From: a virus
DNA length: 64,000 nt
IMG/VR virus record: IMGVR_UViG_3300028829_003504
Location: 1 to 64,000 of that record
Strand: one strand, 5' to 3'
Of this stretch, positions 8,661-16,882 are shown piece by piece. Below the pieces are notes generated by a model that worked only from the letters and a program-made list of their open reading frames with translations, did not search any database and was not told where the DNA came from. The stretch's first letter is position 1. Each line of letters begins with the position of its first letter. The position numbers were made by a program, and so were the translations under genes.

Positions 8661-9335
8661 ATGTTAGTTTCGTTATCAGCTAAAGCCAAAGTGACAGACT
8701 TTCAGTGGTATACTTTTGAAGGTACGCGTAAGGTCTTGATAGAAAATGCAAACAGACACTACGACCTTGAGATAACCAAGGGTGAGCATTTCGGCCTAAA
8801 GTTAGGACGTACTCATTTCTGGCTGGTTCAAGTCGAAGAGGAATCTGGGGATATTATCAAATTTAAGTTAGAGCCTAAGAACGCTCGAACTATAGTTGAG
8901 AAGTCAAAAGGATTCAGCGGTAAGATAGGTAAGACTAAAGTCCAGCCTGGTACTTTCGGCAAAGAGCGTAAAGCCTCAGGTAAACCTCTTGGTACTACTC
9001 CTACTAGCGCATCACCTTTACCTGGTGGTGTACCTAGAGAAAATAAAGTAATAACCAAAGCAGTTAAAAAGATTAAGTTCCCAGGAGCCTCTAAGATAAC
9101 TCATGTTATGACTCAACGTGCCATCGAGGGTGAGATTTACCATTACTATGATATCAGCGACACATTACCTGGTTATCGACGTAAGCATAAACTTACTGTT
9201 AGAGAGGTAGGTAACTGGGCTAAAGATATTGAAGCCGCCGCCGAGTCTTCTATCAAGGGTATTGATGCTGAGATTGGTACGGTAAGATGGAAAGGTAAGT
9301 TGATAAGAGTGATGGCCTTATTAGAATTGGAGTAG
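8661..9335 (+). CDS. Protein with the phage's repeated KGE/GK domain
   Basis: 224 residues, basic. Residues about 12-85 contain FQWYTFEG, ITKGEHFGLKLGRTHFWLVQVEEE and FSGKIGKTK, which match a region near residues 538-620 of the 1003-residue protein at 31602 and, more distantly, the proteins at 10628, 11337 and 25016. The N-terminus MLVSLSAKAKV resembles the short tags of other genes in this phage. A Pro/Gly-rich linker joins a C-terminal alpha/beta segment. Function unknown; its place among tail genes suggests a virion protein. Confidence 0.6.
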   Translation: MLVSLSAKAKVTDFQWYTFEGTRKVLIENANRHYDLEITKGEHFGLKLGRTHFWLVQVEEESGDIIKFKLEPKNARTIVEKSKGFSGKIGKTKVQPGTFGKERKASGKPLGTTPTSASPLPGGVPRENKVITKAVKKIKFPGASKITHVMTQRAIEGEIYHYYDISDTLPGYRRKHKLTVREVGNWAKDIEAAAESSIKGIDAEIGTVRWKGKLIRVMALLELE

Positions 9336-9338
9336 TCT

Positions 9339-9860
9339 ATGTCAATGAAGAAGACTCTTGAGTTAGCCAAATCACTTAACGAAGGAGATAAGACTCCCTT
9401 ACCTAAATGGTTATGGAAAGTCGAGTCAATGCCTGCCTTCGACGGTGTGACATTAGAGCCTGAATACATCCAACAGTTTGGACTACCTTTTCCTAAGTTC
9501 GATACAGGTAATCAAATTGAAGTCGCCGGCGCTACGTTAACGTTTCCCGGTAAAATAGATGTGTCAAGTGTCACTATGCTTATACACGAAGACAATAAAG
9601 TCCGTGCATTGAAATATATATTCCAATGGATGTCAAACATTAGAAACCCAGTTACTGGGGGTTACTTCTTACCATCTAGATACAAGAAAGGTATTAACGT
9701 AGTCCTCCATGATAACAAGGGTGATCCCTTAGCCAAAGCTTCTTTACGAGGCGTATGGCCTAGTGCCATCCAAGATTGGGAACTGGTATATAACGATGAT
9801 GGGTTTCATCAAGTCAGTGTTCAACTGGAAGTTGACGCTTCCTACTTAGAAATTCTGTAA
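9339..9860 (+). CDS. Second tail-tube-like protein, baseplate or tube initiator candidate
   Basis: 173 residues, start ATG after TTGGAG. After a basic N-terminus it has the beta-rich layout of tube-fold proteins, including INVVLHDNKGDPLAKASLRGVWPSAI-type strands (compare the tube protein's IHAVWPTEV) and a late VSVQLEVDASYLEIL. Contractile-tail phages often encode extra tube-fold proteins that start or cap the tube. Only four bases separate it from the preceding gene. Confidence 0.5.
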   Translation: MSMKKTLELAKSLNEGDKTPLPKWLWKVESMPAFDGVTLEPEYIQQFGLPFPKFDTGNQIEVAGATLTFPGKIDVSSVTMLIHEDNKVRALKYIFQWMSNIRNPVTGGYFLPSRYKKGINVVLHDNKGDPLAKASLRGVWPSAIQDWELVYNDDGFHQVSVQLEVDASYLEIL

Positions 9861-9871
9861 AGGTAAATATA

Positions 9872-10618
9872 ATGCAAATACTAAAAGAAAAGCTAGCCGC
9901 TGGAGGTATATGTTTTGGTGAAGGGTCTCCAGAACATGTTACTATAAACCCAATTGGCATGACTGAACTCAGTATGCTATCTGAGTCAGCCACACTAAAC
10001 AAACATGTAACCTTTGTCGATGCAATACTAAGTACGGTTGAAGGCGTTGAAGATCATCAATTATCAATGGGTGAGTTCTTCCAAATAGTCGCATACCACA
10101 GAATACACGCATTCCCTGATAGCCCAATTGAATTGAACTGGACTTGCTCTGGATTTATGTTCGTAGACCTTGACGGCAATGAACTACGTTACACTGATGT
10201 AGACAGCAAAGACAAAGAGTTCCAGAAGACTTTACGTCCTAAGCCTTGTGGTCAAACTTGTCACGTTGACTTTGATTACGATGATTTAGATATATTGATA
10301 ATGCCTGAGCGTGAACTGCCTGAAGGCTTCTCCGTTCCTACTTCCTCTCTATATGCTGAGTATGTAGAGTTATCTAATGACCCTAAACTGGCTAAGATTA
10401 TTCCAGCGGCCCAATGGATTGCACACGGTAATACGATTGAAGATAAGATTAAATTCTTACGCAAGCAAACAGACTTAAAGATGTTTGACCAAGCCAGTCG
10501 ATTGAATCATGAACTTAGACATGGGCCTCTCAACAAATTACACGCAGCTTGTCCTAATTGCGGCACCCAAGTTGAACAAGGTATAGTGTTCGACCAATAC
10601 TCATTTTTTAGACAATAA
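9872..10618 (+). CDS. Baseplate hub assembly protein, gp26/gp51-like, with C-terminal zinc finger
   Basis: 248 residues. It contains MGEFFQIVAYHRIHAFPDSPIELNW near the middle and ends with CPNCGTQVEQGIVFD followed by an aromatic tail. The protein at 12222 shares both regions (DFAYVLAWLRINSYPESPINAVW and a CxxC tail), so they are paralogues. A helical protein ending in a CxxC plus Phe-rich tail resembles T4 gp26/gp51-type hub assembly factors. The family assignment is by architecture and context among hub genes. Confidence 0.5.
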   Translation: MQILKEKLAAGGICFGEGSPEHVTINPIGMTELSMLSESATLNKHVTFVDAILSTVEGVEDHQLSMGEFFQIVAYHRIHAFPDSPIELNWTCSGFMFVDLDGNELRYTDVDSKDKEFQKTLRPKPCGQTCHVDFDYDDLDILIMPERELPEGFSVPTSSLYAEYVELSNDPKLAKIIPAAQWIAHGNTIEDKIKFLRKQTDLKMFDQASRLNHELRHGPLNKLHAACPNCGTQVEQGIVFDQYSFFRQ

Positions 10619-10627
10619 GAGACTACC

Positions 10628-11275
10628 ATGAGAATATTTATAAGCGAATCAGCTAGACTAACTAAGTCACTACGCGGCGCTACGGCCTATATCGCCAAGT
10701 CCAGTATCAAAGTAGGTGATGACGACCACGAAAGTAATATCAAGAAGGGTGAGAAGTTTTACTTGAAGACTCTTGGTAAGAAACATTACCTAATGGACGT
10801 TGAAGGTAAAGAGATTTATCAATTCGTTATTGATGAAAAGACTTTCAAAGCTTTGGACAACAAACATGAAGCCTTTAAGGATGAAGGTAAAGCGGCTACG
10901 CAGAAGAAAGGTAAAGCCAAGACTCATACTGACGGTGCTACTGGTATGAAAGAGAAACGCAAGCAAGCTAAATCGTCTAAAGGCGCCAATACGAAAAAGA
11001 TTAAGTCCTTATTGGACGATGGTTATAATAAAAATCTAGGCATCGGAGAATCAGATGCTAAGACTGCTATATCTGATGCTTTTAAAGGTAAGACCCACGC
11101 CCAAAGAGTTAAAGACATTAACAAGTCTAAGCTAGGTTTACACGAATATGATCCGGAAGACTTTGACTTGGACGAATCGGAATACGATAAGTTAGTTGGC
11201 AAACTTAAGAAAAAGCTAATAGACGTTTCTAAGAATATGGACTCAGGTGATAAACTCTCTGACTTCGGTCTATAG
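10628..11275 (+). CDS. Tagged lysine-rich protein, copy 1 of duplicated pair
   Basis: 215 residues. N-terminus MRIFISESARLTKSLRG is followed by the repeated domain (IKKGEKFYLKTLGKKHYL, YQFVIDEKTF) and a Lys-rich linker, then a conserved C-terminal segment AFKGKTHAQRVKDINKSKLG and a DKLSDFGL end. The first residues resemble the T4 internal-protein capsid-targeting peptide (FIxE followed by A or S), suggesting packaging in the head and removal by the prohead protease; this is inference. Function unknown. The copy at 11337 is its closest relative. Confidence 0.7.
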   Translation: MRIFISESARLTKSLRGATAYIAKSSIKVGDDDHESNIKKGEKFYLKTLGKKHYLMDVEGKEIYQFVIDEKTFKALDNKHEAFKDEGKAATQKKGKAKTHTDGATGMKEKRKQAKSSKGANTKKIKSLLDDGYNKNLGIGESDAKTAISDAFKGKTHAQRVKDINKSKLGLHEYDPEDFDLDESEYDKLVGKLKKKLIDVSKNMDSGDKLSDFGL

Positions 11276-11283
11276 TAAACTAG

Positions 11284-11340
11284 ATGGATTGGGAAACCTC
11301 AATCCGTGGCACTCGATTCAACCTTAAGAGACTACCATGA
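11284..11340 (+). pseudogene. Truncated remnant of the 12222 gene start
   Basis: ATG at 11284 opens an 18-codon frame, MDWETSIRGTRF then unrelated residues, ending in TGA. The first 12 codons match MDWETAIHDTRF of the gene at 12222. It marks the junction of the tandem duplication and is very unlikely to be functional. Confidence 0.75.
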
Positions 11341-12221
11341 GAATATTTATAAGCGAATCAGCTAGATTAACTAAATCACTCAGAGGCGCTACGGCCTATG
11401 AGGCCAAGTCTACTGTTAAAGTAGATGACGACGATCACGAAAGTAATATAAAGAAGGGTGAGAAGTTCTATCTTAAGAAGTTAGGTAAGAAGCATTACGT
11501 TATCGACCTTGAGAAAGAAGGCGGTAAGACTGTCTATTACCAATTTGCAGTCGATGAAGCCACTTACGATAAGTTAGCCAAGAAGCATACGAACACCGAT
11601 GATGCTCCTGGTATGAAAGAGAAACGCGAGCAGGCAGCAGGTCGTAAGGCTACTCAAAATAAGAAAGCTTCGGTCGGTTTAAAGTACACCCCCGCTAAAG
11701 GCAAGCACGACAACGTGGACCCTAAAATAAAGAAGAAGCTTAGAAAAGAATTCGAGACTGAGATTAAAGAGTTGAGGAAAACGGGCCAACACTTTGTAGG
11801 TAAACCTGGACTCAAGAAAGCCAAAGCTGCTTTCAAGAAAGCCATGGACCTCGCTGAGAAAGCAGGTAAAGCCAAAGACGGTAAAGGCAAGATTGCTCAA
11901 CGTGCAGACACTAAGAAAACTCAGAATAAAAAGAAAATCGTAACTGGAATCTTAAAGAATAAGAAATATCAAGAATTGGGCATGGGGGATTCCGCGAATC
12001 AGAGCGCCATGCTAGACGCGTTTAAAGGTAAGACACATGACCAGCGAGTTAAGGCTATTAAGAAATCAAATTTAGGCCTTTTCGAGTGGGACGAAGACGA
12101 TGATATATCTGAAAAAGAGCATAACGCTACTTTGGCAAAGATTAAGTCTGAACTTATTGATCTGTCAAAAAATATGAATAAAGGCGATAAGCTTTCCGAC
12201 TTCGGCCTAGATTATTTATAG
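11337..12221 (+). CDS. Tagged lysine-rich protein, copy 2 of duplicated pair
   Basis: 294 residues, start identical to copy 1 (MRIFISESARLTKSLRG). It keeps the repeated domain (IKKGEKFYLKKLGKKHYV, YQFAVDEATY) and the C-terminal AFKGKTHDQRVKAIKKSNLG and DKLSDFGLDYL, but the Lys/Ala-rich linker is about 75 residues longer. The strong basic charge suits a DNA-associated internal head protein. Its stop codon directly abuts the next ATG. Confidence 0.7.
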   Translation: MRIFISESARLTKSLRGATAYEAKSTVKVDDDDHESNIKKGEKFYLKKLGKKHYVIDLEKEGGKTVYYQFAVDEATYDKLAKKHTNTDDAPGMKEKREQAAGRKATQNKKASVGLKYTPAKGKHDNVDPKIKKKLRKEFETEIKELRKTGQHFVGKPGLKKAKAAFKKAMDLAEKAGKAKDGKGKIAQRADTKKTQNKKKIVTGILKNKKYQELGMGDSANQSAMLDAFKGKTHDQRVKAIKKSNLGLFEWDEDDDISEKEHNATLAKIKSELIDLSKNMNKGDKLSDFGLDYL

Positions 12222-13175
12222 ATGGATTGGGAAACCGCAATCCATGACACTCGGTTCAGAGACATAGGCGATCTCCCCACGGGTTTTCGCCTATACTCGT
12301 TTAAAGAGCTTATGATTCGTCCATTTAGTTTGAACGAACTATACATAGTCGGTGCAGGACATAGGGCAGATTCAATACGCCATGTTATCCGTGCCGCAGA
12401 AATCGTAACGTCATGTGATGTAAACCAATTAACGGATGGTGACTTCGCTTATGTGCTTGCTTGGCTAAGAATCAATTCATATCCTGAAAGCCCAATCAAT
12501 GCCGTATGGCAATGTAAAAGTAAATCACTCCTCGACCACAAACGTAGACCTCTTAATATGTCGAAAGCAGCAGGCAAGTCCTTTGCCGAGATTGATAGAC
12601 TAGGTTGGACGTTAAAAGAATGTGGCCACGAAAACGTTTACCTGGCACATAATGCCTCAATGGACATTACTGTACTGGAAGACTTCGACTTACCCGAGGG
12701 ACTTTCGTTTCCTACTGTATCGACATTAGTTGAAGCCGAAGACCTAATGGAAGAACCTGAGTTCACCCATATACTTGATGCACTACGTTGGATTAAAGAG
12801 GGTAAAACCCTTAGAGATAAATACGAATATGTCAAATCACTAGGTAACTTAGAACTCTTTAACAAAGCCAAAGAAATGGCTAACGGTAGAATAACCCACG
12901 GTATAACTGAGACCGTACCAATTGAATGTATGATGTGTAGCACTAAGCAAACCGTATTCGATAAAGTACCATCGTTTATAAAGTTCTTTGCCGCTTACAC
13001 TGAAACCTCTCTGTACAACATTCAGTATAACCTGACTACGGCCTTTAATATATTCATTGAAGATACTATGCCTAGTCAGAAACTTTTATACATGCACAGT
13101 TCTTACGTTAAGGACCTTAACGAGAAGAAAGAGCGTGACGCCTTGAAAGCCGCTACGCGACGCAAAGGTAGATAG
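12222..13175 (+). CDS. Baseplate hub assembly protein, gp26/gp51-like paralogue
   Basis: 317 residues. Related to the protein at 9872 over its length: LPTGFRLYSFKELMIRPFSL aligns with its start, DFAYVLAWLRINSYPESPIN with its middle, and CMMCSTKQTVFDKVPSF with its zinc-finger tail. It then extends about 70 residues more, ending in a Lys/Arg-rich stretch. No ribosome site is seen before the ATG, which follows the upstream TAG directly, so coupling is likely. The remnant at 11284 supports this start. Confidence 0.5.
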   Translation: MDWETAIHDTRFRDIGDLPTGFRLYSFKELMIRPFSLNELYIVGAGHRADSIRHVIRAAEIVTSCDVNQLTDGDFAYVLAWLRINSYPESPINAVWQCKSKSLLDHKRRPLNMSKAAGKSFAEIDRLGWTLKECGHENVYLAHNASMDITVLEDFDLPEGLSFPTVSTLVEAEDLMEEPEFTHILDALRWIKEGKTLRDKYEYVKSLGNLELFNKAKEMANGRITHGITETVPIECMMCSTKQTVFDKVPSFIKFFAAYTETSLYNIQYNLTTAFNIFIEDTMPSQKLLYMHSSYVKDLNEKKERDALKAATRRKGR

Positions 13176-13189
13176 ATAGAGGAGCATGT

Positions 13190-15757
13190 ATGTTAGACCC
13201 AATTGAACTCATGGCCGAACGCGCCGGCGAGTTGGAACAGACATACGAAAATAATGTAATGCTACCGGGGCTTCCTGCTCCGGGAGTGTTAGCGTTTAAA
13301 TCTGAACCCGGACTCCCTACACCTTATACAGGAAGAGGCAGTGTGGATAGAGGAGTAATCGAAGGCCAGCTAGTTCCAAATGATAACGCCGACCTTAGAC
13401 TTGCACCGTCGACTGGGATGGTATCGCCTGGTAACAACATGACGTTATCCGAACTGGACAACGTTTATGATGCAGCTACCGAAGAAGTCTTAGATGCCTT
13501 ATTCTTAATAGATGAAGACCTTAATAGCGGTCTTGATATCCTTTCAAACTCTATCACTACTTATAATGGTAAGAGTATGCGATTGCAAATACAGCAACGC
13601 GATATGATGAAAGAAATGGGTAAGATATTTAGAGATTGGTGGGAAGTAACGCAACGTGACCGCAACAAGCCAGAAGTTCTAAAGACTAAGGATACTGATG
13701 TAGGTCCAGGTACTGGCTTAGCTGTTGATACAAGTCAATCTACCAATAGCGATTCAGGTAGTCTACTTGATGGCCTAAACATAGGTGGTAGTAGATCAAG
13801 TAAAGACGATGACAAAAAGAATAACAGACGTAACGAGAAACGAAGCAAGCGACCTAAAGGTAAGTGGGCTGGACTGGCTTGGGATGTTAAAACTTATGGA
13901 GGTAAAGCATTAGACTTCGCTAAAGGTAATGCAGGCAAGTTAGCGTTAGGCGCTGGTGCAGGCTATTTAGCGTATAATGCTATATCCGATAATCGTGAAG
14001 AAGACGTCATGACTCCGGAGAAGGTATTGGCTAAACAGAAGGCTGAGCGTACTGGAACTATGATGGACCCTCAATCTGGTGAACAAATCACTTGGGATGA
14101 GTATGACAGTAAGTATGGGCAAGCGAAAACTAGCGAAATTAATGCCTCTACCACTGCGCCAGCTACCTCTACCACACCCGTATTAGAGCCAGGGCAGGCA
14201 TCAATTCCTAGTCGTGTACAAGACGTATCAGATGGCAGTTTTAGCACTTCTCAGATGATTGGTGCTGCGGGGTTGACAGCAATGGGAGGAACGGTAGCAG
14301 CACAGCACATGCGTAATAGGTCTACTATTCCTAAGCCTACAGCAGGTTTACTTCCACAGAGCCCAGATGTCCCCAAAGCTAATACTCCTAAGACTAATGC
14401 TAAAGTACCTAAGAAAGGCATACTTAGCACTTTGAAGAAAGTTCCTAAGCTAGGTGCCTTGAATGCGGTACTAGGTGCTGCTAATATATACGGTACGGCT
14501 ACTGATGATTCTCTTGATAGCAGAGAGAAGACTACAGGCATAGCTGACTCTGTTGGTTCTATGGGAGCTTATGCAGGTGCAATGGCACTAGGGCCTTTAG
14601 CGCCTTTCGCATTAAGTGCCCTTGGTATTTCTGATGGTATTAGTTTTGCAGGCGACTTAATGGGTTACGATATACCTAGTTTAAGTGGTGCTGCTGGAAG
14701 TATGGTGAGCGGTGCTGCTGGAGGAATCTATGATGGTGCCTCTGCTGTCGGTGACTTCTTCGGATTCGGCGATGACCCTACAGAAGAAAATGTACAGACG
14801 GCCGCAGCCCTGACTAGTACTAATGCTAGCATACCTACTGGCGGTGACGAGTTTGGTGATATTAATATGGCACCACCAGTAGCTGCAACCCGTAAGTCTG
14901 AGAAGATTAAAGAACTCCAAAAGGTCGTCAGTAACAATCAAACTAATATGATTACTACCAATCCTGTGCAGGCTGTTGTTAATAAACAGAAGCAGGATGA
15001 AGGTATAGGTAAAGCCCTATCTTTATTAAAAGATAAGCCAGCACTTGAGCGTAAGAGTTCTGAATCCGCAGTGACTAGTAGTTTGTTTACCGCTGCGTCT
15101 GCAATGAGCCCGGGTCTTAGCTCAGGTGTAAATGCCATGTATGGAAATACTGATATATCTGATATAACCAACATGTATAGTTCTCCTACTACAGTGGCTA
15201 ATAATAGAAATACTTCCGGAGGTAGCGACTCAGTTATAAACGAAGGCTCCCTATATAGTAATAAGAAAATACACGAGACTCAAAGTTTCTTTGGTAGTAT
15301 GATGGACAGAGTTAGTTCTGCTGCAAGTAAAGCTTACGACTTCACACCAATGGGAATGATTAGTAACCTCAAGACATCGCCTGCTATTTCCAATTCACTG
15401 AGCAGCGTATCGAATAGTATACTAGGCGCCGACCCTAGTACGGTTAATACCAATCAGTCTCAGGCAGGTACTTCGAGTGTTGATACTGTTCAGGTAAATG
15501 CTAACACGGTTGAAGTTCTTCCTAAAGTCGAAAGCACTGAACGTTCTAATTTTACTACTATAAAAGAAGCATCTGCACCTATGGTTGATAGCACACCGCA
15601 AGCTCCTATCGTAGTACAAGCACCTGCTCCTAAAACCGCACCTAAACAGCATACTCGAATTATCAAACAAGTTGTTCAACCAAGACCGACTATTGATGAT
15701 ACACCTACCATGATTGGTAACGGCGGTCTTGGCCTTATAGGCAACACACTTGTATAG
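13190..15757 (+). CDS. Putative tape measure or hub-associated long tail protein
   Basis: 855 residues. Residues about 210-240 are strongly basic; two hydrophobic Ala/Gly-rich stretches (AGKLALGAGAGYLAYNAIS and GAYAGAMALGPLAPFALSAL) could cross a membrane; the C-terminal third is Ser/Thr/Asn-rich and low in complexity. Long proteins with buried hydrophobic segments between tube and hub genes are typical tape measures, which set tail length and leave the tail first. Size and position support this but no domain is recognised. Confidence 0.5.
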   Translation: MLDPIELMAERAGELEQTYENNVMLPGLPAPGVLAFKSEPGLPTPYTGRGSVDRGVIEGQLVPNDNADLRLAPSTGMVSPGNNMTLSELDNVYDAATEEVLDALFLIDEDLNSGLDILSNSITTYNGKSMRLQIQQRDMMKEMGKIFRDWWEVTQRDRNKPEVLKTKDTDVGPGTGLAVDTSQSTNSDSGSLLDGLNIGGSRSSKDDDKKNNRRNEKRSKRPKGKWAGLAWDVKTYGGKALDFAKGNAGKLALGAGAGYLAYNAISDNREEDVMTPEKVLAKQKAERTGTMMDPQSGEQITWDEYDSKYGQAKTSEINASTTAPATSTTPVLEPGQASIPSRVQDVSDGSFSTSQMIGAAGLTAMGGTVAAQHMRNRSTIPKPTAGLLPQSPDVPKANTPKTNAKVPKKGILSTLKKVPKLGALNAVLGAANIYGTATDDSLDSREKTTGIADSVGSMGAYAGAMALGPLAPFALSALGISDGISFAGDLMGYDIPSLSGAAGSMVSGAAGGIYDGASAVGDFFGFGDDPTEENVQTAAALTSTNASIPTGGDEFGDINMAPPVAATRKSEKIKELQKVVSNNQTNMITTNPVQAVVNKQKQDEGIGKALSLLKDKPALERKSSESAVTSSLFTAASAMSPGLSSGVNAMYGNTDISDITNMYSSPTTVANNRNTSGGSDSVINEGSLYSNKKIHETQSFFGSMMDRVSSAASKAYDFTPMGMISNLKTSPAISNSLSSVSNSILGADPSTVNTNQSQAGTSSVDTVQVNANTVEVLPKVESTERSNFTTIKEASAPMVDSTPQAPIVVQAPAPKTAPKQHTRIIKQVVQPRPTIDDTPTMIGNGGLGLIGNTLV

Positions 15758-15765
15758 GATATAAT

Positions 15766-16554
15766 ATGGCTAATTATTTAATTGATGTAACAGGTAGGCC
15801 GTTGTCTAAAGGTACAGACTCAATCCGAGATACTTTTGATGGAGGTGCCGCAGCGGCTGACTTGTATTACACATGTTTCTTGTATAACAGAAACCCAAAC
15901 CCTGACGAGCAAATAAGCATATATGGTAAGCTGCCTGCTGACTTCTCACTGGATTTAAACTCTTCGTGGGATGCACCTTTTGATTCTACATTCGGCGATC
16001 TGTCAGGTGGTGCAGGTGCTGCGTTAGGCGCACTGGCAGGTAACGCGGCAATAGGTCAACAGTTAGGAAGCGTGACCGGTAAAGCCACGGGGGTTACTCG
16101 CGCTGTAATCGGCAGTGCTAAGACTTGGACCGGTAATACTGATATTGATATTACCTTACCTATTAAGATTCAAGCCTATGATGATACTACTAAAGAAATC
16201 ATGGAACCTATGAAGCGTATACTTAAAGCAGTAACGCCTCACTTAAACAAAGCAGGTATCTTAATTCCACCAGGCCCTTCCATTATCAACTTCGATACTT
16301 CAACGTTCGGCGCAGGTAATGAGAAAGAATGGGCCAGTGCGATGCTTGCCGGCTTTGGTAAGAAAGCATTCTATGTTCAGATTGGTACATGGTTCAAAAT
16401 GTTCCCTGCTATAATTGAAGGTGTATCAGTACAGTTCGACGGTCTAGTTGAAGACGGTACTGGTCATCCTATGTTCATGGAAGCAACATTCAAAGTTAAG
16501 TCCTACTTGACTCCTACCAAATACGATATAGATAACTGGATTAATATACGATGA
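15766..16554 (+). CDS. Baseplate tail-tube-junction protein (gp48/gp54-like)
   Basis: 262 residues. The C-terminal part reads FYVQIGTWFKMFPAIIEGVSVQF, then GHPMFMEATFKVKSYLTPTKYDI, the pattern of baseplate proteins on which the tail tube nucleates (T4 gp48 and gp54 type). An Ala/Gly-rich stretch lies near residues 80-110. It overlaps the next gene by four bases (ATGA). Assignment by motif resemblance and position next to the gp53-like gene. Confidence 0.55.
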   Translation: MANYLIDVTGRPLSKGTDSIRDTFDGGAAAADLYYTCFLYNRNPNPDEQISIYGKLPADFSLDLNSSWDAPFDSTFGDLSGGAGAALGALAGNAAIGQQLGSVTGKATGVTRAVIGSAKTWTGNTDIDITLPIKIQAYDDTTKEIMEPMKRILKAVTPHLNKAGILIPPGPSIINFDTSTFGAGNEKEWASAMLAGFGKKAFYVQIGTWFKMFPAIIEGVSVQFDGLVEDGTGHPMFMEATFKVKSYLTPTKYDIDNWINIR

Positions 16555-16874
16555 GGCATAAAGCTATACACGTTGACCGATTCGGGATCGACCCATTAAA
16601 AGATAACGTATCGGAAAACCTACATAAGATTACTGACTACCAGGAGCACCTAATAACGTTCCCTGATGTCGGTAACATTGATACAATATCCGACTTATAC
16701 TACGAGACCTCAAGTCTTGGTTTTATTCTACTGGATTATAATGGTATAGGTCATGAAATGCAACTTGAAGTTGGACAGATGTTAAAGATACCAAGCAAGC
16801 TAAAAGTGTTGACTTTGTTCTCAGAGAAGTCAAAACCTAAAGCCATCGGTACTACAAGCAGAGTCTCCATCTAG
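16551..16874 (+). CDS. Baseplate wedge protein, gp53-like with LysM-like end
   Basis: 107 residues. The central LYYETSSLGFILLDYNGIGHEMQLEVGQMLKIPS resembles the LysM-like C-terminal part of T4 gp53 and related wedge proteins (a short helix, a turn, then GQxLKIPS). ATG overlaps the upstream stop as ATGA, so it is translated with the preceding baseplate gene. Confidence 0.6.
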   Translation: MRHKAIHVDRFGIDPLKDNVSENLHKITDYQEHLITFPDVGNIDTISDLYYETSSLGFILLDYNGIGHEMQLEVGQMLKIPSKLKVLTLFSEKSKPKAIGTTSRVSI

Positions 16875-16882
16875 GAACTATT

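Larger units (their letters stand above)
10616..12258 (+). repeat. Tandem duplication of one gene plus the start of the next
   Basis: Copy 1 is 10616-11320 and copy 2 is 11325-12258. Both start with TAAGAGACTACCATGAGAAT and end with a diverged copy of the first 12 or so codons of the gene at 12222. The copies differ in length because copy 2 has an expanded lysine-rich middle. Confidence 0.85.
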
